A stretch of DNA of 64,000 bases from assembly GCA_951230915.1 (NCBI GenBank), contig OX579638.1, positions 29,654,696-29,718,695 of the forward strand, read 5' to 3'. Below the pieces are notes generated by a model. It was given only the letters and a program-made list of their open reading frames with translations, had not been told where the DNA came from and did not search any database. The stretch's first letter is position 1. Each line of letters starts with the position of its first letter. The position numbers and the translations under genes were made by a program. The DNA is from Antitrichia curtipendula. Its lineage: Eukaryota > Streptophyta > Bryopsida > Hypnales > Leucodontaceae. Shown piece by piece: positions 1-11,955 of the stretch.

Positions 1-876
1 GGAGTGATGCAGAGATGTGGAAATATTATTTCTTCTAAGGGATGCAATCTAAAGGTTAGTAGCGTATCATTCTTGATGAATTGTAACCTGTAAGGGGATT
101 GAGAAGTTGGCTTACTATGAACAGAGGTTAGGGTCAACATCTTTCATGTAAATGTCACCACTGAATTGTCTATGAACTGATCCTAAAGTACCTCATGAAT
201 CAATTCTACAAACTTGATTTCCTCCTTGTTCATATTAGTCCTTGAGAGCGTCCATGCAATATTCATCATGAATTCATCAGATTAAGCCTGGATTTCAGGG
301 TTTACTCTCCATGATGTTTTCTGAAGCATGTGTGTGGCAGATCCATAGATGAATTCCATCTCGCACTGGGTGTTTCGATATAGGATATACTGGATTGTGG
401 CCTTATAATGTTCCGGTAGTCCTCACTAAGTAACGAGGTACGATTCAATGAGCTTTCCCCGAGGAGCGACTAAAGAGAGTTCTGTGACGATAAGCATTTG
501 TCTACGACTTAGAGGACTGGAAACCCTAATACAAAAAAGGATGTCTACACAGAGTAAAGGAATAGCAACCACCATAAACAAAATATAACGAACCCATGGT
601 CCTAATTAGTATCTCTATGTAATTAACTGCACGAGTTATCGGAAATTACGCAATTAGTGTAACCTGATTAGAATGGACGTGGTCAAATTAATGAATGGAA
701 ATGCGCGAGTTCCTTAGCTTTCAGATGATCATTGATTTTTTCCTTATATCTTCTAGCCTTTGAGTGACCCTTTTCCTCCTAACATCCAACCTGTGAGAGA
801 TTCCTTGTCTTTTATTTTCCAGCCCGTGGGTGCGCTCTTTGAGACTTCCCGGATTTTAGGGTGTGTGGGAGAGAGC
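1..876. other. No gene recognised
   Basis: No reading frame here has convincing codon structure, splice sites or a recognisable domain. The sequence is of mixed composition without clear tandem structure. It could be flank or a decayed non-coding part of the element that carries the gene at 2.7 kb. Confidence 0.4.
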
Positions 877-1215
877 GGGAGCAGCCGAAAGAACTGTGTT
901 TCGGAGACAGGAAGAATTTCGCCGATACCGGGAGGGAGCAAGAGCGGCCGACTATTGCGAATCGCAGAGGTGTCCGACATTTCTCTCACTGCGGGTGGGA
1001 GCGCGAGCGACCGAGAAGATCTTGTCTCGGAGGCAGGAAAAAAACGGACGAGGGCAGGAGGGAGCGGGAGCGGTGGACAGAATCTTGGTCTTGAGGCACC
1101 AAAGACATTGTCGAGGGCGGGAGCGAGCGGGAGCGGCCGACAAAATCTTGGTCTTGAGGCACCGAAGACATTCACGAGGGCGGGCGTGAGAGGGAGCGGC
1201 CGACGGAATCATATC
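877..1215. repeat. 63-bp GC-rich minisatellite, about 5.5 copies
   Basis: The core GGGAGCGGCCGA or a variant recurs near 877, 940, 1003, 1066, 1129 and 1192, exactly 63 bp apart. Since 63 is a multiple of three, open frames persist on both strands (for example a 163-codon plus-strand frame at 760-1251 with a 21-residue repeat). Those frames are best read as a consequence of the repeat. The last two full units are nearly identical and the first ones are diverged, which suggests growth from the right-hand side. Confidence 0.85.
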
Positions 1216-1510
1216 CAGAAAGAGGTAAGGAAACATAGAACTCGCCTCTAAAGTAAGTCAGGTTATGATCTCCGCAGGCTGTTTCTCGAGGAAGACGGGA
1301 ACCCCACAGACGTTCTTGTTGTCATTAGGGTGAGCCTCTTCTCACGTCCTAGTGTTGCTAGGACTTAGCCTCGGCCCCGAGGTCTAGTGTCACACGCCCG
1401 TGGCCGTTCGCTGAGGCAAGGCTAATCGAGCTGTCCTCTTTCCCGATAGCTTGAGTCTCCAACACTGTGAAATGGTTTTCGGTTTTTTCCTTGACCTTTA
1501 GAAGTCAAGA

Positions 1511-1632
1511 ATGGCAGAACGGCGGGCCTGTCTTAATAACTTTGAACACGATCTTGGGCCGACAGCCACAGAAATTGATCGGCTTAAGGGCGAGTTGTCG
1601 AGGTCTTTATGCATTTTGAGTGAATTGATTTG
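1511..1632 (+). CDS. Possible short coding exon, unidentified
   Basis: An ATG opens a 40-codon stretch of coding-like composition (acidic and basic residues, EIDRLKGELSRS suggesting a helix) that runs to a strong TG|GTAAGT donor. No continuing exon could be fixed downstream. An acceptor-like TTTTGCAG lies near 2,030, but the frame after it was not convincing. It may be a 5-prime exon of the element gene at 2,714 or a stray fragment. Function unknown. Confidence 0.25.
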
Positions 1633-2713
1633 GTAAGTACGATTTTCGTCTCAGGAGTGCTCTGTGCGTGCTCAATCTATAAAGCTTTCGAGCTTTTTCT
1701 CAAAACCAGTGACTGCAAGCAGATGGCATCGGCGCCAAGGGGTTCTCGTGATCCCGCCTGGACGTCAGTTGGGGCAACCACAGCCTTATCAGTTTGGTAG
1801 TATCGATCCGTGAGACCCTGCTGCTGATGATGTCCGCCTGTCCCTCTGGTGTAGCCTTGCCGCCGAGGGACCACTACAAGATTTGCGGGATGCCATGCGC
1901 GGCAGCAGCTTGGACATTTGGTTTATTTCTTTATCGACGTGAGCTCGTGATCGGTTCGTAACTTCTTCTTCGTTAGCCACGGTCTACCCTCGTGAGCCTA
2001 AGGGTTACGTGCCCTGTCTGGACTTTTGCAGATTGGGGAAGGTCACTGTTGAGATTCTCAAGCGTGAATCATCGTCTTGCTTCTTATTAGCGTCTCAATT
2101 CTTGCCACTGCTGTCCTCCGCAAATCTGACCAAGGCAGCCTCGGCACCAAGGTGTTCCAGAGAATCTGCAAGGCCGTTGTGCGCAGCTACCCCGCAGAAT
2201 GAAGATTGTGTAATGTCTATTGTAGGGTCTTGTATGTTCTCGTGTCAGAAAAGAGGTCAGATAGTATTTGGTGTATATAGAAATTCTCCTTAATCTAGAT
2301 ATCGTCCATTACAATACGCACTGAATTCGATCTCAGTGTTCATTCTGGGGACGGAAACACAGAGACTGGATTTCCAGCTCTTCATCATGCATAGCCTTCA
2401 TGAATATGCAATCTCAGCGGTGACAAATTTGCATCATAGCTAAATCTCAGTGGTGATAGATCTTAGCTGTGGTAAACCAATTTCTAACTATTCATCATGA
2501 ACAGACTATTGATTTCATATTTGTGGACTTTTCATTCTACAAATGCATGATATTCTTTATTATTTAAATGTCTGTTGCTCGAGTTTGCTTTTTCAATGTG
2601 CGTACATATTTTTGTGAATCTAAGAATGTACATTTGCGATGAAAGCTGTATGGTCCTTATATTCTAGGTGCAAGTTAATAATAATCTAATTACTTGGATT
2701 TGTCGGGCAGATT
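1633..2713. other. No gene established
   Basis: Several 60-94-codon frames occur on both strands, none with a recognisable domain or matched splice sites. The part from 2,290 to 2,700 is AT-rich and resembles a non-coding leader before the ATG at 2,714. Confidence 0.35.
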
Positions 2714-5700
2714 ATGGCTCAAGTAGGGGACACTCCGCTACATCCCGAGCCTTGTGGAGAGGGAACCTCCGAGCCACGGACGGCCATCGATATCAGTGAG
2801 GATGAGGCAGAGGAGGCCCTACTCAAGCTCAATGAAGACGAGTTGCGTAACCAGCAGAAGTCAAACAACATCCATTACACTGAAGCAATGAGGCTATCGC
2901 CCAAGGAGGCCTTGAGGTTCGAGATACCGCTACATGTCGGATGGTGTACATGCCATTAGTCCGCCCAACTCTTGTCCATGACATCAAGAAGTTGGAGGCT
3001 GAGTTTACCCATGGATATAGGCCGGGAGCATTCGTGTTCTATGTATCCACAACCAACGAGAACGGGGAGGAGAGGCTTGTGACGGATGTGGACACTAGTA
3101 GCTGGGGACCTCAGTGGACCTCAATTAACGATGAATTCGAGGCCAAATTGTCCTTAGACCCTCACCTCATGTTTTTATGTGGTCGTATGTTCTTCATTTG
3201 TGATGGAAACCATTGTTTCAAGGCATGGACAGGATACATTGACCGGCTTTATAGGAATGAACGGGAGTGGCATTATTCCGTGGATAGCATTTGCCTTGAC
3301 ACCAAGGGCAAGGTGGCCCTCCTAATGAACGCCATGCACGACATCAATAAGTAAGATTTCTCACTACATTTTTTTGGATTATCTATTTTCTTCTACAAGT
3401 ACTTGTTTCTTATTGTCATTTTGCATCTTCAGGTCCAATGAGCACTCCCATGTGAAGACGAGCATGGTGCACACACTATACCGTGTGAAGTCTGTTGGGT
3501 GCATGCCACTCGATAGCCTCAAGTCCTGGCTCACTGAGGAGGAATACAGGAGGTGTGTAAACAGCCCCCACATCGAGAAGACATGGTATCGTCTGACAAC
3601 CGATGTCTTTGTTGCGCTCCTCTTCAGGGTAATAATCCTACTGTCTGATGGTGTTAGTCAAATTTCTACATTTCATACCATTTCATAGACATCCATACTA
3701 ATGCTAGTCACTCATTTTCAATTGCAGCAAGAGATTGGGGAGGCCTCTGATGATGCGGCAAGAAGGTATTATGATGAGACACCTATGGAGGTCAGGACCA
3801 ACGCCGGCGTTACTGCGGCCATGAGGGCTGCAACAAGAATCAAGCATCAATCGTTTAAGGGCCAGTTCTTCAAGTATCTTTCGATTGCCAACCCGAAGTT
3901 TGGTGACAAGTTCCTTGAAGAGGTTTGTTTTTCTCTTGAGACTCCTCTTTGGGACCTTCTTATTATTTCATATTAATGTATTAACATCCCTTGTACATTT
4001 TGCAGATCACGAAGCACTGGAGCAATAATGAAAAGCCAGAGATGACTTTAGAGAAGCTTTAACTCATTGCAACGGCTTGTGCAGGTTCGGAGTTCAAAGT
4101 TCGGTGGCTTCAAAATTGGAATTCAAGCATCCACTCCCGCGAGGCAGTCCACTTCCCTCCTAAGGGATTCACTGAAGGACTTCAAAGGTTGGCTAAACAA
4201 GGCCTCATTTTGGGCAGGGGTGAGTACTCGAGATCCATAGTAATCACATAGTTGAATTCATTATCAGCTTTGATATTTATTGACTCTATTAAGTTCGTGT
4301 TAGTGTTTGCTGTACTCTTCATTTATTTCATTTCATATTTATACATGGCAGTGATGAAGTTGACATTAATCACCTAAACCCTGGCCATTGAGCTTTTCAA
4401 CGTGTTTCATTTTTCTTATATCCTACAGTTTGAGGACGGTGCTGTTGATCTGTTCTCAAAGAGCGTCAAGGACGACGGCTTGGCGATAAACATGGATGTC
4501 GCTCAGAAGCCAAGGTCCATCTCTCAGTACATCCAGGCTTGGCATAATCAGATATGGGAGCATGGATTCGTTGGCTTCTTCAGGGGCAAGGAGTCCTACA
4601 CGAAGACGAAGGCATTCTTAAACCAGAAGCAGACAGAACTTGCTGTGAAGCAAGCCGTGTATAAGTATAATCTGAGTTCATAATTGGTTTATTATTTTTT
4701 TGTTTCATTGATATTGATGATTGTTACATAACTCTTTTTTTTCTATGTCTTCCTTCATCAGGTACTTGAAGAGGGTGCTCCTCCCACTTGGTGCCATTGA
4801 AGAGCCCCACCTTCCGCAATACTTGACTGCATGGACAGACAAGAACTCCGTTCTTTGCATGTACAATGCTTGGCATGCTCGGTTTGGGTCCATTGCGCAT
4901 CTCAGGGCATGTTGCTGGTACATTGAATGCGGGAAGTCCTTCTGCCCAGTTGAAGAAGAGGACGCGAAAAAGGCTTCTGATGAAGCTGATAATGTTGCTC
5001 CCGACCAAGGTGATGTGCAAGAAGATGAGGTGCAAGAGGTGGACATCTCTACGCTACCCGAGAAGGAGAGGAACAAGATTCTCAACCAGAGGACCAAGGA
5101 TGCGGAGAAGGCTAAAGCTAAGGCTGATAGGGAGGCCCAGAAGGTCAAGGACAAGGCAACGAGGGATGCACAACGGAATGCAGAAAGAGATGCCAAGAGA
5201 GTTGGGCGATCAGGGAAGTCAAAGGCAGGTGATGCTTTTATTCCAGCGCTTGTGTTCCCAGAGGCTTCCACTGGGTCCATGTCACAGAATCCTCGCAAGC
5301 GGGATTCTTCCTTTGTCGAGCTCTCAGCTTCAAGATTGCAGCAGTGTACATCACTTGCCTTCCAAGATTGCTCGGGGGGGACTTTGCATTTGGATGAGCT
5401 TTTCCTCTCATCATCTCTAGATGCCGATGCATCTTATTATGAGCAGCACAATGCCTTTCCGAAGGAATGGATGGATTTGCAAGCCTTTCTTGAGAAGGTA
5501 TTCTCCATCTCTTATTTTCTGTTGCTTTATGACGTTATTGTGGTAGTATTGAAGTGAGTGTCATTCTAAATTTTTTTTGTCATGTGCAGCACAAATCTGA
5601 CAAGGCCCGAGCCTTGAGAGGTGTTCAAGCCGTTTCCGGACTTCTCGATCTCATGGTGGTGGACATTCCTGAAGGTCTTCCAATTCCAACGGTGACCTCT

Positions 5701-6616
5701 CATGGCTCATCCATTTCGGAGTGGAACAAGCTTCCAGATCGATTTGTGGAGACGGTTTTCGAGAGTGCCTGTGAACTGGTTCACGACAACGAGGTGCTCC
5801 TATTGTTTCATCCAGATCATCTTCAGATCAGGGCTGATATTCGAGGCTGCCTGAGGCCTTACCACTTCTCACTCTTCAAGGAATTTATGGGAGTTAATCG
5901 CTTACCTCTAACTAGTGCCAGGAACGCTTCAATGACTGTGAGTCCATCATGCATGTTCAACTCACTCTTGTCATTGGCACTTGATTCACTGACTTCTCTT
6001 GTACTAATTCCATTTGTTGTTTCATTTGTTTGTAGACTTTGAGATTCTGCATTCAAATTTTTGTGAGGAGCTTCCCCGGGGTACCAGCCTCCACCTTCTC
6101 CATTACGCTTGTGCCAAAGCTCGATTCTATTGGTATCAACGTTGCTGCTGATGATGTTCTCTTCAACTTGGTGACAAAGGACACACAGCTGATGAGAGGC
6201 ACTACTCCTTGGAGAGGAGGTAGGGAAAAGGACCCCATACTTCTCGAAACGCTGATTGAGTCTACCACGCAGTTTGGTGACATAGTGCTTGATTGCAATG
6301 TGTCCACTAGTAAGGGCTTCTTGCTGAATCTCTTTATGAAGGTGTTATGATTTCTTGTTCATTCACATTTCCTTATTTTTTTATTGGATTCAATACAGGA
6401 GCTTCTGTCCACGCTTGTCGAAAGGCTGGTCGGCATTTCGTGGTCATGGAGGTGGATTAGCTGATCTTCAAGGAAATTCTGGAGCCCCTCATCGTGGTCT
6501 CTGTCCCTGAGGTCTCCAAGAAGCAACGTCTTGATGCTGGAGAGGCCTCTGAGGTCTTGGTGGATGAAGAGATTGCGGAGTCGACCATTGTTCCACGCCA
6601 TAGATTCTGTAAGTAA
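2714..6616 (+). pseudogene. Decayed ParB-like / DNA N4-N6-methyltransferase-like gene
   Basis: Exons join in phase at good GT-AG sites: 2714-3350, 3433-3628, 3728-3922, 4006-4220 approx, 4352-4401, 4429-4664, 4762-5497, 5590-5937, 6036-6309, 6399 onward. The N-terminal part contains ICDGNHCFKAWTGYI (from 3,196), close to the ParB-fold signature DGNHR..A. The middle (about 4,970-5,230) is a charged coiled coil rich in K, E, D and A. The C-terminal part has the order of a beta-class DNA methyltransferase: a motif IV-like LDLMVVDIPEG (from 5,647, where DPPY is expected), then a motif I-like GDIVLDCNVST (6,276-6,308) running across the last intron into ACRKAGRHFVVMEVD. The key residues of both motifs are lost. 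Three in-frame stops (TAA 4060, TAA 4375, TAG 6458) and one frameshift near 2,935-2,945 break it. Well-formed introns in a broken frame suggest a formerly functional nuclear gene, perhaps mobile. The methyltransferase and ParB assignments rest on motif order only. Confidence 0.6.
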
Positions 6617-6718
6617 ATTTTTATCATGCTTTGAATATGGAGCTTTAAATAAGTTTGTATTGCTATGAATTTATTTTCACTCTTTCCTATACTAATCCCT
6701 TCATTGACTTGTTGTATA

Positions 6719-7018
6719 ATGAGCTCGAGCTTGAGGAGTCCAACTCCTACTTTTGCCTTGCAATCAAGACTGCTTCATAGCCCTGAGAAGTCATTTTCCC
6801 TACCTGTCTATGTTGATGCAATGGCACGTGCTTCTCTAGAAAGTGGACCCACTTTTGCACCTCAACCTCGACTTGGAGTAGATCGCAGGGTCCTAAAGTA
6901 TCTTGACATAGATGCTGCTGTTGATACTTCGTTTCCATCAGATTGTTCAGATTCAGAATCTAGTTGTAGATCTGGTGATATCTATGGAGACTGTAGTGGT
7001 GATAGTATATCTTCTTAG
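6719..7018 (+). CDS. Possible terminal exon of the ParB/methyltransferase-like gene
   Basis: A coding-like frame starts near a candidate acceptor (about 6,723) after a perfect GTAAGT donor at 6,609. It encodes a Ser/Pro-rich then Asp/Ser-rich tail ending in a stop at 7,018. The phase of the available acceptors is one base off the upstream exon, so either an indel has occurred or the link is wrong. No domain is recognised. Confidence 0.3.
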   Translation: MSSSLRSPTPTFALQSRLLHSPEKSFSLPVYVDAMARASLESGPTFAPQPRLGVDRRVLKYLDIDAAVDTSFPSDCSDSESSCRSGDIYGDCSGDSISS

Positions 7019-7422
7019 ACTTTTTGCAGTTCCATTGCCTGTGGGGTTTCTACCTTTTGTATTTCCATTTATGTTTTGCAGTGAGACTAAAAGGGCCACT
7101 GCCTTTGATTTCTATGGTCTTGTCTTTGTTACGTAGACTACACATTTTCTTGACTGCAATTCTTCAGCTACATTTATTTGTTTCGTACCACGTTACCCTA
7201 AACCATTGCGTGGGCAGAACTTGTGGAATAGCATGTCATTTCTTATATTACTAAGTAGTGTTGCCGGCATAAATTTATCCTTTTCTTATCGCAGTTTATG
7301 TGGACCTCCTCTACAATACTTGGTATTTTCTTCCGCTTTCGTGTTCTAGATCGTCATTCCTCATCCACGGTTGTAGGTTCACTTTCCTACTACTCCCCTT
7401 CAGACCCTATTTTCATTATCAC
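7019..7422. other. Downstream flank, no gene seen
   Basis: T-rich sequence following the decayed gene. The short frames have no recognisable features. It may include the old 3-prime UTR. Confidence 0.35.
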
Positions 7423-7540
7423 GGTAATAGATGCTACTTCCAATATTTTATAGAAGTGCATACAATTATTACCGGCGGTAATAGATGCTACTTCCAATAT
7501 TTTGTAGAAGTGCATACATTTATTACCCACGGTAATAGGT
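7423..7540. repeat. 54-bp palindromic tandem repeat, 2.2 copies
   Basis: GGTAATAG starts units at 7,423, 7,477 and 7,531. Each unit is a long near-palindrome: GGTAATA pairs with TATTACC, and ATGCTACTTC pairs with GAAGTGCAT. The unit could extrude as a hairpin. It may be a miniature inverted-repeat element duplicated in tandem. Confidence 0.75.
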
Positions 7541-8104
7541 TTGCCTCTTTAGGTTTGTCAAAATTACAAAACAACTAAAAGATGAAATCCCTGCTCCTTG
7601 CTCCCCGCTCCCCGCTCACGTACTAGCTTTTCCCCTCCCAAATTAAAGGTTTGTATATTAAGGGAATGAATAAACTTACTCAGCTATAGAAACAAACCAT
7701 AAAATTCACATGACAAAAATGGACAAATTGAGCTACAGAATTAAAAAAAACTACCCAAAAGGACCAAAAAATGAGATCCACTTCAATTTCAAATGTGAAT
7801 ATCTTCATTTTAGATCAGTATTTTCAATCGAAACCAGGTTCATTTCCTCTTTCATTGCTTTCTAAAATATAGAAGTTATCAAATTTAAAACATGATTAAT
7901 ATATGGACAACCAATTCTATTACGTGTACTTCTTTTCTACTACACTTTAAGAATAATAGAAAGAAGTGAAAGTCATTACAGTAGTTGGCAATCTTAGTAT
8001 TACCATTAACCACTGTCCACACAAAGAAATACAAAGTGATCTTGAGATATTTACCAAATGCTTGATCACCCGCAAAAATGTGATACAAACAGAGAAAAAG
8101 GTTT
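7541..8104. other. AT-rich, no gene seen
   Basis: Lies downstream (in the minus direction) of the myosin fragment. The next expected motor-domain exon after the relay helix was not found here, so this is probably intron or unrelated flank. Confidence 0.35.
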
Positions 8105-9089
8105 AAATCCATAAATATCTAGGATGCTGATTAATCTCCTAGTTAGTATCTTGCCAACTTCCAACGAGTCATTTATGCGTCCAACCAGCTAATCAAACAA
8201 GTTGGAATAAATGGTTTTAGCAAGCGCATCTCTAAAGTCAATTGCCTACAACAAAAAATGCATGAGGACAGTTAATCTTCGAGAAAATGTGATCTTACTG
8301 CACATGGAATGAGCACTAAAAGTCATGCTCTCCTGAAAACTTGTAGAAAATTTGCAGGTTCAGTAGACATTTGGACCCTCTTCAAATCTAAAATGAGAAG
8401 CGCTACCTGAGCAAGTGTCAATTTTTGTACAATAGTATCATTCCCTGCATGAATCCTCTGAGTGCAAAGTGCTGCTACAAGCTCACTAGCATTGCAATGT
8501 AGCAAAATTGCAGCAACTTCCACAGCTGCTTGCAAGTTTAGCACGAGAATGTTAGGAATTCATTTAGATCGCGGAAAATCATACAGACTATTCTTCAAAC
8601 CCATAGTTACGTAGTAACAACATCTGTAAGAAAAAACCAAGAGTAGATGATGAAAAATAAATTCTTAATATGAGCCTTGTAAGTAATTCAATCCAATTCC
8701 AATATGCTCTATCAACTTTGGCACAAATCCAGTCTCTTTCCATATATTTTCTAGAAACCACTTAGAACCTCATTGACGTCAATTATATCACTTTTATAAC
8801 TGAACATGTTATCCAACACATCTACTATACATTATATGATTTCTTGAATATAATTACCTCGAATAATGTTTTCACTGCTGACCAAGAATCAAACTAGATT
8901 ACACTAGGCTTCTGCAGAAATGCAATGTGATTTCTGAAAGTAGAAAGAACCTTCATTGTCTTCAATCACAACATGATTTTTGTGCTCTACAACGCTGAAG
9001 GCGACATTGCCAAGCTAAAGAATGGCAGACAGCAACTCAAAAGCTTGCTTCTGGTCTTCCTCACAAATTTGTACCACATTCAAAGCATT
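8105..9089 (-). pseudogene. Class VIII-type myosin motor-domain fragment
   Basis: Three exons join in phase on the minus strand. Exon 9089-8951 reads NALNVVQICEEDQ, then an LLSAIL-stop-LGN segment where myosins have LWLGN. Exon 8528-8407 contains HAGNDTIVQKLTLAQ, the conserved GNDxIVQKLTLxQ segment. Exon 8245-8105 reads AIDFRDALAKTIYSNLFD-stop-LV and ends ISILDIYGF, the relay-helix start. Phases 1 and 0 match at both junctions. Two invariant tryptophans (LWLGN and FDWL) are TAG codons, so the copy is dead. Introns are kept, so it is a DNA-level duplicate or remnant and not a retrocopy. A donor at 9,129 hints at one more upstream exon, which the LTR starting at 9,179 cuts off. The GNDxIVQKLTLxQAI..RDALAKxIY pattern favours plant class VIII over class XI. 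Confidence 0.85.
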
Positions 9090-11825
9090 CTGAAATAATA
9101 AACCAGCAAGTTACCTTGATCTGATCAGTATTGAGGAAGAGCAAGGCTTGATTAAACCATGTCGTTACAATACACTAGTGTAAGCCCTCAAGTTAGTACT
9201 TGGAGCTCTGGGTTTATTTTTTGCGATTTATTGTTAGTTTTTAGCGTCAATTCATGCCAAATAGCATGAATAAATCAGTTGAGAGGAGTTTGGTAGAAGT
9301 CCTTGCCAAATTAGTAATGAGTCTTCCTAAAATCATGGAAAACACAAAATACTCTGCTTTTCCAGGTTTAGGTTTTAGTTTAGTATTTTATAGTCCAGAT
9401 TAACGTTTTCGAGAGATGTGGGGATGTGAGAGTTAACCAATTATAGTATCTGATCCATGTAAAACTCGACATGTAGAGTGCATGTGACAGCCTGGCTAAG
9501 CTACAAGAGTCTATATCCAGGTTTAGAAGTATCTAGATCCAATTTATGTAGAATGTGGACTAGTTACGTGAAGACTTGCAAATGTTGAAGAATATGAATC
9601 AGAATGCAAAGTAGAAAGAGGGCAAGGTGATTGGAGCTTATAAAAAGGTGCTTTAGGATAAAAGCATGCCAAAAAATAAACAACGGAGCTAATCATCCAC
9701 AACAACCCTCGATACCAGAATAATTTTCCCCCCCGGGCGGAAATTATTAAAGAATTGCTAAATTTAGCATCTTTATTACAGGTTTGGTTTTGCCCTTGGC
9801 TTTTGGACACTTCCTAGAAGTTTGCCCAAAAGTTTCGGGATTTTACAAAACTCCACAATGACTCCATAGGAAGTCAACCGCCATTGAAACTAATGGTAAT
9901 TTTATAGAAATTACCCAAAGTGCAATAAAATCTCACTAAAAATTAGATTAGATTTATACATATTAAATAAATGACCTGTCAAGTTTGAAGACTTTTTGAT
10001 AGTCAGAAGTACTAGAATCGGCAACAACATCGAATTTAACAAGAATTTACAGCATGGCGGTAGGTTGATTGGCTATTTAGCTTTGGAGTTACCGTGAGTG
10101 ATTTTCACAAATATTTACAATCTGGAAGAAGGGGTAGAGGGTCATCTACACTAATTGGGGTCTTCTGAACGCGATGGCGCAATCGGTTTTCAATTTCGAG
10201 TTGTTCTCAAGAAGATAGGAAGAGTTCAGCAGTAGATTTGACTTTTTAAGAGTAATTAGCGGTAATTCAAGGTTAATTTACAAAATATCTTGGTGAAAGT
10301 TGAAGATTGGATTTAGTTAAGATTTCAAATCTTTTTTTTAAAAGCCAATTTAGATTAAATTAAGAATATTTGGAAATATCCTAGGATTGTTTGCAAAATA
10401 TCTCAAGGTCAAAATAGTTGATTTCCTAAATATCTTTGGGAAAAATCTTAGATTTTATTTGGACAAGATTTTCTTTCTAATTAAGGCTTGTTCTAGAAAA
10501 TTCTAATGATTAAACAAAGATTATTTAGCAAATATCTTAGGGTAGTTTAGAATTAAACGTAGGATAGTTTTTGAGTAAAAGAACTAATATCTCACGATAA
10601 ACTAAGGTGGCGGGGCCTTCTAGCAAGTATATAAGGCCCACCTCTGAAGTTTCTCAAACCCCTCATTTTTTCATTATCTGCCTTCTGACACTCTGTCTGA
10701 GTGTAGAGACTCTCTTTTGTTCAATTTGCTTACCAGCTTTGTCGGAAGCAATTAGTTAGGCCAAATTTTGGTCATCTTTGCTTATTTTGTTTTCTTTGGT
10801 TTTTTTTAGTGGAGGATTTGGTTAGAGGACTCGGGGTTCCCTTTTAAACCATCAATACCACACTAAAACCATGCTTTGGGGAGGCCTCATCCCCCCAAAC
10901 TTGCATACCTTATTTACTTACTAATTTTGTGTTTTGTAACAACCATTGAGACAGAATTCTTAAGGCGGTGAAGCTAGTCTTTACCAAAAGATTATAATAC
11001 TCAAAATACCTGCCAAACTTTGTTGTATAACAAAGTTTGGTTTGACTTGATCCCTAATTTTTGGTTTAAACACTTTCATGTGTACCTCAATTAGGAATGA
11101 AAACCATCTGATACCTTGGGAATTCTTTTAGTCCTTAATGTTCGATTTAAACACTTTTATGTGTACCTCCTTTAAGAATTAAAACATTCCTACAACCACT
11201 TGGAACCATATTTTAAGAGTTTAGCCTGGAGTTGCTCCTGCACGGTGAAACTTTGACTTTAGGACAATTTACCTTGAAGGGAGAAAGTTTGGGAAATACC
11301 CTTGGTCGTTGGGCTACTTAAGCCAAAACACCACACCAAGTGGTTTCCTTTCTTCCGCCAAAATTTACTCACTTCATTTTGTTTTTGCTTCCATTGCCAA
11401 ATTGTGGATTTAGTTGATAGTCTAGTTTTTGCCTTAGTTTAGTTTATCTTTGCCTTTGTTTAGTTTAGATCACTTTGTCTTAGTTTATTCCAAAAATCCA
11501 GAAAACCATTTAGTTTAGTTTATTTTGCTAGTTCACCCCAAAAACCCAAGATATCATTTAGTTTAGTTTATCATTTCTTAGTTATCCCAAAAATCTCAAA
11601 AACCTCATTAGTTAATTGCTTTGTTTTAAAAGTTCCCTCAAACCCATAGAAAAACCTTTAGGTTAGTTGGAGCCTTAAGTTATTTAGTGAAATTTAGTTT
11701 AGATTAGTTTTTTTTTATTAATCATTGAGTTTTAGTTTTTAGTTTTAGTTTAATTAAGGACTAGTAGCCCAGTTTAAAAACCAAAGAACCAAAGTCCAGT
11801 TTAAAAAAACACAAGAACCAGAGCC

Positions 11826-11955
11826 CAACGAGAAGACCACAGGGATCAGCCCAACGAGAAGACCACAGGGATCAGCCCAACGAGAAGACCACAAGGATCA
11901 GACCAACAAGAAGACCATGGAGATTAGACCATCAAGAAGACCACGGGGATCAAAC
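11826..11955. repeat. 26-bp minisatellite inside the 9-14 kb LTR
   Basis: Five units of CCCAACGAGAAGACCACAGG plus GATCAG. The first two are identical and the later ones drift. It lies in the transcribed part downstream of the TATA box, in the same relative slot where the other LTR copies carry unrelated minisatellites. Confidence 0.8.

Noticed and set aside
4402..4428. A 27-nt intron in the ParB/methyltransferase-like gene
   Set aside because: GT and AG are present, but 27 nt is below the usual plant minimum. The segment is also open in frame, so it may simply be read through or be a shrunken intron remnant in a dead gene.
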